A DNA stretch of 64,000 nt from Planomicrobium stackebrandtii (GTDB lineage: Bacteria > Bacillota > Bacilli > Bacillales_A > Planococcaceae), in assembly GCF_030814955.1 (NCBI RefSeq), contig NZ_JAUSWB010000007.1, positions 124,001 to 188,000 on the forward strand. The letters run 5' to 3'. Position numbers and translations under genes: made by a program. The notes beneath the pieces are model-generated. The model was not told where the DNA came from, ran no database searches, and was given only the letters and a program-made list of their open reading frames with translations. Shown here one piece after another: positions 27,909 through 37,201 of this stretch (positions within the stretch are counted from its first letter, which is position 1; every line of letters starts with the position of its first letter).

Positions 27909-28427
27909 TTACGATTGTTTCATTTGCAACGGTGGTTTTTTTGGATAATAGCCGATTGCCAAATACAAATAGAGGATTGTCAAAGCGCTGGTGGCCAGTG
28001 AAACGGTCAAGCCCAGATCAAAAAAGCTTAATGCAAATGCCAGCAGGGTCGGAACAGTGACACTGAGAGCAGCAGTTCTCCATAAATGGCGGTATTCACC
28101 GCGGCGTTTTCTGGCATTCAGAATCAGCAGGGCAATCAATGCAAACAAGCTGATCTTAATGAAATGATAAAGTGTCGTAGAAACAAACAGAAACACCAGT
28201 GCGAAAGGATACAACAGCCATTCGATTTCTTCCACAAACTCAATTAGCCCATCTATGCCGCCGGTGGCAGTGTCGAAACCAAAAATCCATTCTATAAAAG
28301 AAACAATGGTCAAGAAGGCTATAAAGAAGAAAACGAACTGTATTATTTTGCCGATTGCCATAATACGGACGGCCGCCTGTTTTTTAGGTTCCATTAAACT
28401 CGCCTTGAATAGTTGGTAAATATTCAC
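27909..28427 (-). CDS. yqgB: DUF1189 family membrane protein (YqgB-like)
   Basis: This 172-residue protein has a GTG start at 28427 behind AAAGGAAG. At least four hydrophobic helices are visible (about 22-48, 73-100, 103-118 and 128-163), and the N-terminus (YQLFKASLMEPKKQAAVR) resembles the conserved cytoplasmic start of DUF1189 proteins. It matches the position of B. subtilis yqgB. No biochemical role is known. It is divergent from the Na/Pi cotransporter gene. Confidence 0.82.
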   Translation of the reverse strand: MNIYQLFKASLMEPKKQAAVRIMAIGKIIQFVFFFIAFLTIVSFIEWIFGFDTATGGIDGLIEFVEEIEWLLYPFALVFLFVSTTLYHFIKISLFALIALLILNARKRRGEYRHLWRTAALSVTVPTLLAFALSFFDLGLTVSLATSALTILYLYLAIGYYPKKPPLQMKQS

Positions 28428-28522
28428 GATTATCTTCCTTTCTTCTATACAATAATCGTACCATGAGAGAAGGAGAAAAAAATCCCGCTTTGTTACGGGA
28501 ATGTAAATTTTAAATAAAGGTG

Positions 28523-28561
28523 TTTACAAATTCTTAGTAAACTCTTCATAATAGGTTAGGT
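28523..28561 (+). promoter_or_regulatory. Candidate Pho box upstream of the Na/Pi cotransporter
   Basis: Hexamers TTTACA (28523), TTAGTA (28534), TTCATA (28545) and TTAGGT (28556) sit at exact 11-bp intervals. The PhoP consensus is TT(A/C/T)A(C/T)A with N5 spacing; the first and third fit fully, the second has one mismatch and the fourth is poor. The array ends 34 bp before the gene. Confidence 0.5.
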
Positions 28562-28595
28562 GTGAATAAGAAAATTTAGGAGTTGAATATGTATC

Positions 28596-30227
28596 GTGGA
28601 AATGAACTGGCAAGAAATCATCTTTTCCTTTTTCGGTGGATTAGGGATTTTCCTATTCTCAATTAAGTTTATGGGTGACGCTTTGCAGAAAGCTGCAGGC
28701 GATAAACTTCGCGACATCCTGGATCGTTTTACAACCAATCCATTCATGGGTGTGTTGGTCGGGATTATCGTTACCATCTTGATTCAATCAAGTTCAGGTA
28801 CTACCGTAATTGTGGTTGGATTGGTTAGTGCTGGATTTATGACATTGAGACAAGCGATTGGTGTCATTATGGGGGCTAATATCGGTACTACGGTTACAGC
28901 CTTTATTATCGGGCTTGATGTAGGAGCCTATGCATTGCCGATCATGGCAGTCGGAGCCGGTATGATTTTCTTCATCAAGAAAAATCAAATTCAAAACATC
29001 GGCCAAGTCATTTTTGGATTCGGCGGACTTTTCTACGGTATGGAATTAATGAGCGGGGGCATGAAGCCACTGCGTGAGTTGCCGGCCTTTATCGATTTGA
29101 CGATCAGTTTGAGTGAATTTCCGATTCTTGGAGTTGTAGTCGGAACGGTCTTTACGTTGATTGTCCAAAGTTCCAGTGGAACGATAGCGATCTTACAGGG
29201 TCTTTACGACGAAGAAATTTTGACTCTCGCAGCGTCACTTCCGATACTGTTTGGTGACAATATCGGCACAACTATCACTGCAGTACTTGCGGCACTTGGA
29301 ACTTCCATTGCGGCACGCCGAGCTGCGGCAGTGCACGTACTATTCAATATTGTAGGTTCAATCATTTTCTTAATTTTACTGGTTCCTTTTACTGCTTATG
29401 TAGAATGGATCGCTAGGGTATTATCGTTAGAGCCGATGATGCAAATTGCGTTTGCGCATGGTTCATTTAACGTAGCGAATACACTTATTCAATTTCCATT
29501 GATTGGTGCTTGGGCTTACCTGGTCACAAAAGCCATTCCAGGTGAGGAAGTTCTAATCGAATTTAAACCGAAGCATCTCGATATCCATTTTATCGAACAA
29601 TCTCCTTCAATTGCGCTTGGACAGGCAAAAGAAGAAATCCTGCGCATGGGTGCTTATTCAGTCCAAGGTCTGCAGGAAACTTATTCGTATTTGATGACGA
29701 AGGGCAAAAAACACGCAGAAATGGGCTATCAGCTGGAAGATGCCATTAATAATCTTGACAGCAAAATTACGGATTACCTGGTGTTAATTTCAGCAGAATC
29801 CATTTCAGCAGCCGATTCAACTCGCCATACAATGTTGATGGAAACCGTCCGGGATATTGAACGGATTGGCGACCATTTTGAAAATATCATTGAATTGGTT
29901 GATTACCAGGAAAACAATAAAGTGAAAATCACGGAAGAGGCAATGGAAGATTTAACTGAAATGTTTACGTTGACGATTGCCACTGTTGAAAAAGCGCTGA
30001 GCGCATTGAATACAACAAGCCACGAATTGGCTCGCGAAGTAGCTGAACAGGAAGACCTGATCGACAAGATGGAACGCAAATTCCGCAAAAAGCATATTTT
30101 GCGCTTGAATGACGGCGCATGTACAGCTCAAGCCGGAATTGTTTTTGTCGACATCGTCAGCAACCTGGAACGAGTTGGAGATCATTCAGTAAATATTGCA
30201 GAAGCTATCCTGGGCAACCGGGCTTAA
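28596..30227 (+). CDS. nptA: Na/Pi cotransporter family protein with PhoU-like C-terminal domain
   Basis: This 543-residue protein starts at GTG 28596 or ATG 28602. Residues 1-310 hold the two inverted Na/Pi cotransport repeats, marked by QSSSGTTVIVVGLV and VQSSSGTIAILQGL and by GANIGTTVTA and GDNIGTTITA. Residues 330-543 are a PhoU-like helical domain (DIERIGDHFENIIEL and NLERVGDHSVNIAE). It should import phosphate with sodium. The AGGAG at 28578-28582 is 13 bp from the GTG but only 6 bp from an out-of-frame ATG at 28589. A repeat array starts 2 bp after the stop codon. The symbol is by family, not certain. Confidence 0.92.
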   Translation: MEMNWQEIIFSFFGGLGIFLFSIKFMGDALQKAAGDKLRDILDRFTTNPFMGVLVGIIVTILIQSSSGTTVIVVGLVSAGFMTLRQAIGVIMGANIGTTVTAFIIGLDVGAYALPIMAVGAGMIFFIKKNQIQNIGQVIFGFGGLFYGMELMSGGMKPLRELPAFIDLTISLSEFPILGVVVGTVFTLIVQSSSGTIAILQGLYDEEILTLAASLPILFGDNIGTTITAVLAALGTSIAARRAAAVHVLFNIVGSIIFLILLVPFTAYVEWIARVLSLEPMMQIAFAHGSFNVANTLIQFPLIGAWAYLVTKAIPGEEVLIEFKPKHLDIHFIEQSPSIALGQAKEEILRMGAYSVQGLQETYSYLMTKGKKHAEMGYQLEDAINNLDSKITDYLVLISAESISAADSTRHTMLMETVRDIERIGDHFENIIELVDYQENNKVKITEEAMEDLTEMFTLTIATVEKALSALNTTSHELAREVAEQEDLIDKMERKFRKKHILRLNDGACTAQAGIVFVDIVSNLERVGDHSVNIAEAILGNRA

Positions 30228-30229
30228 TT

Positions 30230-30500
30230 AGAAAAGCGTAAGCGCCCGTGTAGCTCTGACAGGCATAAGACAGACCAGCAGAGTGGCGCTTTTGCCACGC
30301 AGTTGGGTTGGCTTGTGACCCGAAGAGCTGGGCGCTGGAGTCTGGACAACTAGAAAAGCGGAAGCGCCTATTTAGAACCGACAGGCTTAAGGCAGTTTGC
30401 CGAAGCGGCGTTTCTGTGCCGCACAGGCAAGCGGACTTAAGACCCCGAGGTTCTAGGCGCTGGAGTCTAGACAACTAGAAAAGCGGATGCGCCTATCCAA
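30230..30500 (+). repeat. Palindromic intergenic repeat array R2 (two full units, one partial)
   Basis: Plus-orientation units lie at 30230-30351 (122 bp) and 30352-30476 (125 bp), with a partial 5' end at 30477-30500. Each begins AGAAAAGCG(G/T)AAGCGCC and ends GGCGCTGGAGTCTRGACAACT. Unit 1 stems are GCGCCC/GGGCGC, AGCTCT/AGAGCT, CATAAG/CTTGTG and GTGGC/GCCAC. Unit 2 stems are GCGCC/GGCGC, AGAACC/GGTTCT, CTTAAG/CTTAAG, TTGCC/GGCAA and GCGGC/GCCGC. The two copies keep pairing while changing sequence. No gene is supported in the 385-bp gap 30228-30612. Confidence 0.9.
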
Positions 30501-30532
30501 ACGCTTCAAATTACCGAATTGCATTAAAGAAA

Positions 30533-30597
30533 GACTCTCTTTCATCTCGCTTTACATTTTAAAAAATGTAGGGCACGATGGAAGAGAGCTTTTTTTA
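30533..30597 (+). terminator. Long terminator before yqgC
   Basis: An outer stem CTCTCTTTCATC / GATGGAAGAGAG (one G-T) and an inner TACATTTT / AAAATGTA arm are followed by CTTTTTTTA. It would stop transcripts from nptA and the repeat array. Confidence 0.85.
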
Positions 30598-30612
30598 TGG
30601 GGAGGAATACAG

Positions 30613-31092
30613 ATGGAAGTTATCGGCTGGATTGTCATCCTGCTATGCTTTGTAATTGGTTTTATTGGTTTGATCTACCCAATCATTCCTGCAGTGCTTT
30701 TCGTCTTTGGTGGTTTTGTCATGTATGGACTGTTTTTCAGCTTTAGTGATTTGCCTTGGTGGTTCTGGGCCATCCAGAGCCTGTTCGTCATTTTGCTGTT
30801 CGGAGCGGACGCCATAGCCAATGCTTTTGGCGTAAAAAAATTCGGAGGCTCAAGAGCAGGGCTTTGGGGCAGCACAATTGGCTTGATCATCGGCCCATTT
30901 GTTCTGCCGATTATCGGTATTTTGATCGGACCATTCGTTGGTGCCATCATTGCGGAAATCTTGTTCAATAAATCTTCTTTGAAAAAGTCATTCATGTCTG
31001 GAATCGGTTCGGTTGTCGGTTTTATCACTTCCGTCTTCACAAAAGGAATTATTCAGATTGTCATGGTCGCGATTTTCTTCTTCACCATTTAA
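30613..31092 (+). CDS. yqgC: DUF456 family membrane protein (YqgC-like)
   Basis: This 159-residue protein starts at ATG 30613 behind GGGGAGG. It is nearly all hydrophobic, with Gly-rich helices (GWIVILLCFVIGFIGLIYPI; GLIIGPFVLPIIGILIGPFV) separated by a short loop FGVKKFGGSRAGLWGS, typical of DUF456, which shows an internal glycine-zipper-like pattern. It matches B. subtilis yqgC just upstream of sodA. No function is known. Confidence 0.85.
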   Translation: MEVIGWIVILLCFVIGFIGLIYPIIPAVLFVFGGFVMYGLFFSFSDLPWWFWAIQSLFVILLFGADAIANAFGVKKFGGSRAGLWGSTIGLIIGPFVLPIIGILIGPFVGAIIAEILFNKSSLKKSFMSGIGSVVGFITSVFTKGIIQIVMVAIFFFTI

Positions 31093-31246
31093 ATTGGTTT
31101 TTCTGCAAAGTTCCATGTGCTGTTAAATCAGGAGAAATCAGTCAAAGGTCTGAATAACAGGATTTACCGTGCATTATGTTTGTGTAGGTCTGAAAATTTT
31201 GATAGGCTAAGAAGGTAGACCAATAGACTCAAGGAGGAATTTAATC

Positions 31247-31855
31247 ATGGCATATGAATTACCAGAATTACCTTACGCGTATGACGCACTTGAACCACAC
31301 ATCGACAAAGAAACGATGAACATCCACCACACGAAGCACCATAACACGTATATTACAAACGTAAACGCGGCATTAGAAGGCCACGACGATCTTGCGTCAA
31401 AATCAATCGAAGAATTGATTTCTGATTTGGATGCAGTTCCTGAAGCTGCTCGCACTGCAGTACGCAACAACGGCGGCGGACATGCTAACCACTCGTTGTT
31501 CTGGAAGCTTTTATCGCCAAGCGGCGGCGGCAACCCGACAGGCGCTTTAGGCGAAGCTATCAACAGCAAGTTCGGAAGCTTTGACGAATTTAAAGAAAAA
31601 TTCGCTGCTGCCGGCAAAACTCGTTTTGGTTCAGGCTGGGCTTGGCTGGTTCTTTCAAACGGAGAACTTGAAATTACATCGACTCCTAACCAGGACTCTC
31701 CATTGATGGAAGGCAAAACACCATTGCTTGGACTGGATGTTTGGGAGCATGCTTACTACTTGAAATACCAAAACAAACGTCCAGACTACATCAACGCATT
31801 CTGGAACGTAGTAAACTGGGAAGAAGTTTCAAACCGCTACGAAACTGCAAAATAA
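31247..31855 (+). CDS. sodA: Superoxide dismutase, Mn/Fe type
   Basis: This 202-residue enzyme starts at ATG 31247 behind CAAGGAGGA. It disproportionates superoxide in the cytoplasm. The metal ligands are visible: His in [11 protein letters not shown], His in [14 protein letters not shown], and Asp plus His in [19 protein letters not shown]. The GGGH and Gln-containing active-site context is usual for the Mn form, but metal preference cannot be proved. It is expressed alone: a terminator follows, and yqgC ends 154 bp before it. I see no good promoter match. Confidence 0.97.
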   Translation: MAYELPELPYAYDALEPHIDKETMNIHHTKHHNTYITNVNAALEGHDDLASKSIEELISDLDAVPEAARTAVRNNGGGHANHSLFWKLLSPSGGGNPTGALGEAINSKFGSFDEFKEKFAAAGKTRFGSGWAWLVLSNGELEITSTPNQDSPLMEGKTPLLGLDVWEHAYYLKYQNKRPDYINAFWNVVNWEEVSNRYETAK

Positions 31856-31877
31856 TTGTCAATAATTGAAACTTTGC

Positions 31878-31914
31878 ACACACTTTTTCGTCTGAAAAAG
31901 TGTGTGTTTTTTTT
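31878..31914 (+). terminator. Terminator after sodA
   Basis: A perfect 13-bp stem CACACACTTTTTC / GAAAAAGTGTGTG with a GTCT loop is followed by eight Ts. Confidence 0.95.
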
Positions 31915-31966
31915 ATGTGGTGATATACTTGTAAGTGGATATTTTTGCGAAGGGAGCAAACATCTC

Positions 31967-34144
31967 ATGAAACCGCCTCAAAAAAGACGCGTTTCGCTTG
32001 CACGAGTGAAACTGCAGTCCAATACTGTCTTTCGGATGAATATCCTCTTTTTCACTATCTTTTTGTTGTTTTCTGTTCTTATTCTGCGTCTGGGTTTTCT
32101 TCAAATTGTTAAAGGGGAAGACTACGCGCGCGCTATTGCCAGAACAGAGGAAGTGCCTGTCAACACCAGTGTGCCAAGAGGGCGCATCTTTGACAGCGAA
32201 GGCCGAATTCAGGTTGACAACACGCCGGTCAATGCCATTACGTATACCGCAATGCAGACGACCAAAAGAGAAGAAATGCTGACAGTGGCTAAAGAATTGG
32301 CCACATTGATCGAAAAAGATGATGACAAAGTGACGCTCCGGGATAAACAGGACTTCTATATACAATTAAATACTGAAAGTGCCAGCGAAAAAGTGACAGA
32401 TGAAGAAAAAGCCGCGATCGCTGCAGAAGATATTACAGAGCCGGAAAAACAGCGAAAGCTTGATGCACTGGTCAGAGAGAAAATTACGGATGAAGAGCTC
32501 GCTAGTATAAGTGCTGAGGAGCTGGAAGTGTTGGCCATATACCGTGAGATGACATCCGGCTATGCGCTGGCACCACAGATGATCAAAAATGAGGACGTGA
32601 CAGATGAAGAGTTTGCGCGGGTCTCGGAACGTCTGACCGACCCGAACCTTAAAGGCGTCAATACGGTAACAGACTGGAAGCGTGTCAAATCGAGCGACTT
32701 GACGATACTGGGGAGCACGACAACCCCGGAAACCGGAATCCCGGCCAACAAGCTTGACTATTACTTGGCACGGGACTATTCACGCAATGACCGTGTCGGC
32801 ACCAGCTTTTTGGAACAGCAGTATGAAGAAGTACTGCAGGGCCAGAAATCGGTCGTCAAAAATGTAACAGATGGCAAAGGAAGTGTCATTGAAACCGTTC
32901 CTGTAGATGAGGGGCAAGCTGGAAAAGATCTTGTTCTGTCAATCGACAGCGAATTGCAGAGCGAACTGGAAAAAATAGTGGAAGACAAGCTTATTCAACT
33001 GAAAGCTGGCCCAAGTTCGAAACTGGTGAAAGATGCTTACCTGGTCATGATGGATCCGCAAACAGGGGAAGTTCTTTCAATGGTAGGAAAACGGCTTGGC
33101 GAAGATGAAGACGGCAAACAGGTTATCAACGATTATGCATTTGGCAGTTTTACGGCTTCCCATGAAATGGGTTCAACTGTTAAAGGAGCGACCTTGCTGA
33201 CTGGTTATTCCGAGGGCGCAGTCGAGCTGGATGAAGTCCAAATTGACGAACCTTTGAAGTTTGCCGGTACTGCCCAAAAAAATTCTATTTTCAATACGCA
33301 ATTGTTCAACCGCATTCCAATGTCGGATGTTATGGCCATCGAGCGATCTTCAAACGTTTATATGTTTAAAATCGCGATGGAAATTGCAGGAGCCGAATAT
33401 CAGTACAACCGGGGCTTATATGTAGCTCCGGAAAGTTTCGATGTCATGCGCAATTCGTTTGCGCAATTCGGCCTTGGCGTTAAAACAGGAATCGATTTGC
33501 CGAACGAAGCAACGGGTTATCTGGGGGGCACTTCTCCGGGAGCCAAACTTCTCGATTTAGCCATTGGCCAGTTTGACACCTATACGCCCTTGCAGCTGGC
33601 ACAGTATATTTCGACGATTGCCAACGACGGGTACCGAATGGAGCCGCATGTTGTCAAGGAAATCCGCGCAGCTTCCAGAGACGGGGAATCGCTTGGTCCG
33701 ATTGAAACCATTGTTGAACCAAAAATTCTGAATCGGATCAACAATACGCAGGAAGAAATCGATCAGGTCCAGACAGGTATGCGCAATGTGTATATCGGAA
33801 GCTCTGGTTCGGCGCGTGCACAATTCAGTGACGCACCTTATACCGCAGCCGGGAAAACCGGAACAGCAGAAGTGTACTTCTATGAAAAAGACCATGAAAT
33901 GAACGGCCAATATGCCATCAACATCGCGCATGTCGGCTACGCACCATATGACAATCCAGAAATTGCATACGCTGTGGTGATTCCTTATGTTACAACCGAT
34001 CCAGAAAATGTTCCAAGAGCCAATAACGAAATCGCCCGCGCGGCAGCTGATAAGTACTTTGAGTTGAAAAACAAGGAAGCCGATTCAGCATCCAACTTAA
34101 TAAAAGAGCCTTACAGCGATTCCATTGTTGTAGAAGGCGAATAG
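31967..34144 (+). CDS. pbpA: Class B penicillin-binding protein (transpeptidase, PbpA/PBP2A-like)
   Basis: This 725-residue protein starts at ATG 31967 behind AAGGGAGC. A membrane helix lies at about residues 25-47 (NILFFTIFLLFSVLILRL). The PBP dimerisation domain then runs to about 340 (VPRGRIFDSEGRIQVDNTPVNA). The transpeptidase domain has SxxK as STVK (Ser about 403), SxN as SSN, and KTGT in AGKTGTAEV (about 630). It cross-links peptidoglycan. The location after sodA matches B. subtilis pbpA (yqgF), an elongation-associated PBP. The acidic C-terminal tail is not part of the catalytic domain. A strong terminator separates it from pst. Confidence 0.93.
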   Translation: MKPPQKRRVSLARVKLQSNTVFRMNILFFTIFLLFSVLILRLGFLQIVKGEDYARAIARTEEVPVNTSVPRGRIFDSEGRIQVDNTPVNAITYTAMQTTKREEMLTVAKELATLIEKDDDKVTLRDKQDFYIQLNTESASEKVTDEEKAAIAAEDITEPEKQRKLDALVREKITDEELASISAEELEVLAIYREMTSGYALAPQMIKNEDVTDEEFARVSERLTDPNLKGVNTVTDWKRVKSSDLTILGSTTTPETGIPANKLDYYLARDYSRNDRVGTSFLEQQYEEVLQGQKSVVKNVTDGKGSVIETVPVDEGQAGKDLVLSIDSELQSELEKIVEDKLIQLKAGPSSKLVKDAYLVMMDPQTGEVLSMVGKRLGEDEDGKQVINDYAFGSFTASHEMGSTVKGATLLTGYSEGAVELDEVQIDEPLKFAGTAQKNSIFNTQLFNRIPMSDVMAIERSSNVYMFKIAMEIAGAEYQYNRGLYVAPESFDVMRNSFAQFGLGVKTGIDLPNEATGYLGGTSPGAKLLDLAIGQFDTYTPLQLAQYISTIANDGYRMEPHVVKEIRAASRDGESLGPIETIVEPKILNRINNTQEEIDQVQTGMRNVYIGSSGSARAQFSDAPYTAAGKTGTAEVYFYEKDHEMNGQYAINIAHVGYAPYDNPEIAYAVVIPYVTTDPENVPRANNEIARAAADKYFELKNKEADSASNLIKEPYSDSIVVEGE

Positions 34145-34150
34145 CACAAT

Positions 34151-34199
34151 GCCCTAAGATAATATCCTCATGCAGAGGATGTTATCTTAGGGCTTTTTT
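34151..34199 (+). terminator. Terminator after pbpA
   Basis: A nearly perfect long stem (GCCCTAAGATAA with inner ATCCTC, and complement GAGGAT and TTATCTTAGGGC) around ATGCA is followed by TTTTTTA. Confidence 0.95.
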
Positions 34200-34216
34200 A
34201 ATAGTAAAAATACCGA

Positions 34217-34270
34217 TTTACAATTTCTTAACATTGCCTTTATATGTCCTCAACAAATACTGTTTATAGT
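34217..34270 (+). promoter_or_regulatory. Pho box array and promoter of pstSCAB-phoU
   Basis: Four hexamers lie at exact 11-bp spacing: TTTACA (34217), TTAACA (34228), TTTATA (34239) and TCAACA (34250). They fit the Bacillus PhoP consensus TT(A/C/T)A(C/T)A well. TATAGT at 34265-34270 is the likely -10; there is no normal -35, as expected for a PhoP-activated promoter. Confidence 0.85.
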
Positions 34271-34317
34271 AAGGAATGTAAACAAAACAAACATAAACTT
34301 TAGGGGGAAACAACGCA

Positions 34318-35292
34318 ATGAGAAATTGGAAATTCGCAATGGCATCTACTATTCTTGGTTCAGCTTTAATTCTTGGTGCATGTGGTGGCACTGAAGAGTC
34401 TACAGACACTGGTACGAACACCGAAGGTACAAGTTCAGATACAGCGGGAGAAGAAGCAGCTGTTGAAGGTTCTGTAGCAGGCGATGGTTCTTCTACTGTA
34501 GCACCGATCATGGAAGGCATTGTAGAAGAATATGCTGGCGCACAACCGGATGTCCAAGTTACAGTCGGTGTTTCGGGTACGGGTGGCGGATTTGAAAAGT
34601 TCATCCAAGGCGAAACAGATTTCTCTAATGCATCACGCCCGATAAAAGAAGAAGAAGCAGCGAGCCTTGAAGAAGCAGGCATCGAGTACACAGAATTCCA
34701 ATTGGCATATGACGGACTATCAATCGTTGTCAGCCAGGAAAATGACTGGGTGGAAGATTTGACTGTGGAAGACCTGAAAAAACTTTGGGTAGAAGACGGC
34801 ACAACGAAAAAATGGTCGGATATTAATCCGGAATGGCCAGATGAAGATGTGGTTTTCTATGCACCGGGAACAGATTCAGGAACATTCGATTACTTTAACG
34901 AAGTCATTCTTGAAGAAGAAGACCTTGTCAGCTCAGCAACACTTTCTGAAGACGACAACACATTGGTTCAGGGAATTCAGGCTGATCCAAATGCAATCGG
35001 ATTTTTCGGCTATGCATATTACGTTGCCAACCAGGATACATTGAAAGTCGTAACTATTGATGGCGTTGAGCCAAACGATGAAACGATTGAATCTGGAGAA
35101 TATTCACCGTTGTCACGTCCGCTGTTCACGTACGCCAGCAACGCAGCATTGGCTGAAAACGATGCAGCTTACGATTTCATGCAATACACGCTTGAAAATG
35201 CAGGAGCCATGGCACAAGCTGTCGGATATGTATCTTTGCCGCAGGAAAATTACGACCAGGCTTTGGCCGATTTGGAAGCTTTAAAAGAATAA
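34318..35292 (+). CDS. pstS: Phosphate ABC transporter substrate-binding lipoprotein
   Basis: This 324-residue lipoprotein starts at ATG 34318. A lipobox ALILGAC with the lipidated Cys at residue 22 is followed by an acidic Thr/Glu/Gly-rich linker (about 23-55). The periplasmic-binding fold then starts SVAGDGSSTVAPIMEGIVEE; phosphate ligands are in GDGSST, GETDFSNASRPI and PGTDSGTFDYF. It captures phosphate at the outer membrane face for PstCAB. First gene of the Pho-regulated operon. Normal length. Confidence 0.97.
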   Translation: MRNWKFAMASTILGSALILGACGGTEESTDTGTNTEGTSSDTAGEEAAVEGSVAGDGSSTVAPIMEGIVEEYAGAQPDVQVTVGVSGTGGGFEKFIQGETDFSNASRPIKEEEAASLEEAGIEYTEFQLAYDGLSIVVSQENDWVEDLTVEDLKKLWVEDGTTKKWSDINPEWPDEDVVFYAPGTDSGTFDYFNEVILEEEDLVSSATLSEDDNTLVQGIQADPNAIGFFGYAYYVANQDTLKVVTIDGVEPNDETIESGEYSPLSRPLFTYASNAALAENDAAYDFMQYTLENAGAMAQAVGYVSLPQENYDQALADLEALKE

Positions 35293-35365
35293 ACAATAAA
35301 TAATCTAGTCCAGTCTCAGGGTGAGCAGCCACTGCTCGCCTTTTGCGGTTGAAAGGGGATTCTAT

Positions 35366-36292
35366 ATGCGACCATCTGTGCAGGAAATGATCGCGCAGTC
35401 GAAAGGCAAGAAAAACAAGAAAGCACTTGAAAAAATCATTCCGGTCATTTTGTTTTTGATTGCTTCTGTTTCGGTTTTGACATCCATCGGGATAGTCTTA
35501 ACACTGATTTTTGAAACCATTACATTCTTCACACGCGTTCCATTTTTCGATTTTATTACCGGCACCACTTGGCTGCCATTTTCCAATAACGAAGCCCAAT
35601 TTGGTATTTGGCCATTAATCATCGGGACGCTCAAAGTGACAATGGTTGCTATCATCGTAGCTGTGCCGATCGGCATTTCAGCAGCGATTTACTTGAGTGA
35701 ATACGCCAGCGAGAATGTGAGGCGTGTAATAAAACCGATTCTTGAAATACTGGCAGGTGTGCCGACAATTGTTTATGGCTTTTTCGCATTAACATTTGTA
35801 ACGCCGGTTCTTCAGGCAGTTTTTCCGGAAATTAAAATCTTTAACGCAATTTCGCCTGGTATTGTCGTCGGCATCATGATCATCCCGATGATTGCTTCAT
35901 TATCGGAAGATGCTATGTCTTCGGTACCCAAAAGCATTCGTGAAGGGGCTTTGGCAATGGGGTCGACAAAGTTTGAAGTGGCCTGGAAAATCACCATACC
36001 AGCAGCACTTTCAGGTATTGTGGCATCCATCGTTTTGGCAGTTTCCAGAGCAATTGGGGAAACAATGATCGTATCGCTTGCGGCAGGGTCGACGCCAAGA
36101 TTTGACGGCGACTTTACCGGTTCGATCCAGACCATGACAGCTTACATTGTACAAGTATCAAAAGGGGATGCCGGATACGGAACAACAATCTACTATTCCA
36201 TATACGCGGTAGGATTCACGCTCTTCCTCTTTACCATGGCCATGAACATCCTTGCCGGCTACGTATCCAAACGTTTCAGGGAGGAATACTAA
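35366..36292 (+). CDS. pstC: Phosphate ABC transporter permease PstC
   Basis: This 308-residue permease starts at ATG 35366 behind AAAGGGG. Six membrane helices follow a basic N-terminus (SKGKKNKKALEKI). The cytoplasmic EAA-type loop is EGALAMGSTKFEVAWKITIP, which contacts PstB. The transmembrane pore lets phosphate into the cytoplasm. It is 73 bp after pstS and ends 1 bp before pstA. Complete. Confidence 0.97.
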   Translation: MRPSVQEMIAQSKGKKNKKALEKIIPVILFLIASVSVLTSIGIVLTLIFETITFFTRVPFFDFITGTTWLPFSNNEAQFGIWPLIIGTLKVTMVAIIVAVPIGISAAIYLSEYASENVRRVIKPILEILAGVPTIVYGFFALTFVTPVLQAVFPEIKIFNAISPGIVVGIMIIPMIASLSEDAMSSVPKSIREGALAMGSTKFEVAWKITIPAALSGIVASIVLAVSRAIGETMIVSLAAGSTPRFDGDFTGSIQTMTAYIVQVSKGDAGYGTTIYYSIYAVGFTLFLFTMAMNILAGYVSKRFREEY

Positions 36293-36293
36293 T

Positions 36294-37172
36294 ATGAGAT
36301 ATATCGAACAACAAACAGTCGTCAAACGGATGAATGGCAGATTGATTGCCAACGCCATCTTCAAATATATTTTCCTTGCAGCTACTTTATTGGCATTATT
36401 GGCATTGGTCATTTTGCTTTTCCGGATTGTTTCGCAGGGAGCCGGAAATTTATCAATTGATTTCCTGACCAACTTTGCTTCCCGTTTCCCGGATCAGGCA
36501 GGCATTAAAGCGGCGCTGATCGGCTCGCTTTGGCTGATGATGGTAGTTGCGCCTACATCGATCATTTTAGGTGTCGGATCAGCTATCTACTTAGAGGAAT
36601 ACGCTAAGCAAAACCGCATCACCAGCTTTATCCGCATGAATATCTCAAACCTTGCAGGCGTTCCATCGGTCGTGTTTGGATTGCTTGGATTGACCATATT
36701 CGTTCGTGCAATGGCACTGGGCAACAGCATTTTAGCAGCAGGATTCACGATGAGCTTATTGATCCTACCAGTAATCATCGTGGCATCACAAGAAGCGATC
36801 CGCGCAGTTCCGGGTGAACTTCGCGACGCTTCATACGGAATGGGCGCTACCAAATGGCAGACCATTTTAAAAATCATACTGCCGGCAGCCATTCCGGGAA
36901 TCTTGACGGGAAGTATTTTAGCGTTGTCACGCGCCATCGGGGAAACAGCACCATTGATCGTTATCGGTGTGCCGGTCATCATTCAGTTTTTGCCGGCAGG
37001 CGTTATGGACACATTCACTGCTTTGCCAATGCAAATCTACGATTGGTCAAGCCGTCCGCAGCAGGAGTTCCAAGCGGTGGCAGCAGCCGGAATTATTGTA
37101 TTAATGGCTGTATTGCTGTTCATGAATTCGATTGCCGTTATCATCCGCAACAAGTTCGATAAACGCTACTAA
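36294..37172 (+). CDS. pstA: Phosphate ABC transporter permease PstA
   Basis: This 292-residue permease starts at ATG 36294, with GGGAGGA lying inside the pstC end. It has six helices; the EAA loop is [20 protein letters not shown]. It is paired with PstC as the second half of the channel. The conserved [10 protein letters not shown] helix near the C-terminus is intact. Length is normal. Confidence 0.97.
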   Translation: MRYIEQQTVVKRMNGRLIANAIFKYIFLAATLLALLALVILLFRIVSQGAGNLSIDFLTNFASRFPDQAGIKAALIGSLWLMMVVAPTSIILGVGSAIYLEEYAKQNRITSFIRMNISNLAGVPSVVFGLLGLTIFVRAMALGNSILAAGFTMSLLILPVIIVASQEAIRAVPGELRDASYGMGATKWQTILKIILPAAIPGILTGSILALSRAIGETAPLIVIGVPVIIQFLPAGVMDTFTALPMQIYDWSSRPQQEFQAVAAAGIIVLMAVLLFMNSIAVIIRNKFDKRY

Positions 37173-37201
37173 ACGCAAATTATGTGGAAGGGGTTCTACA
37201 A

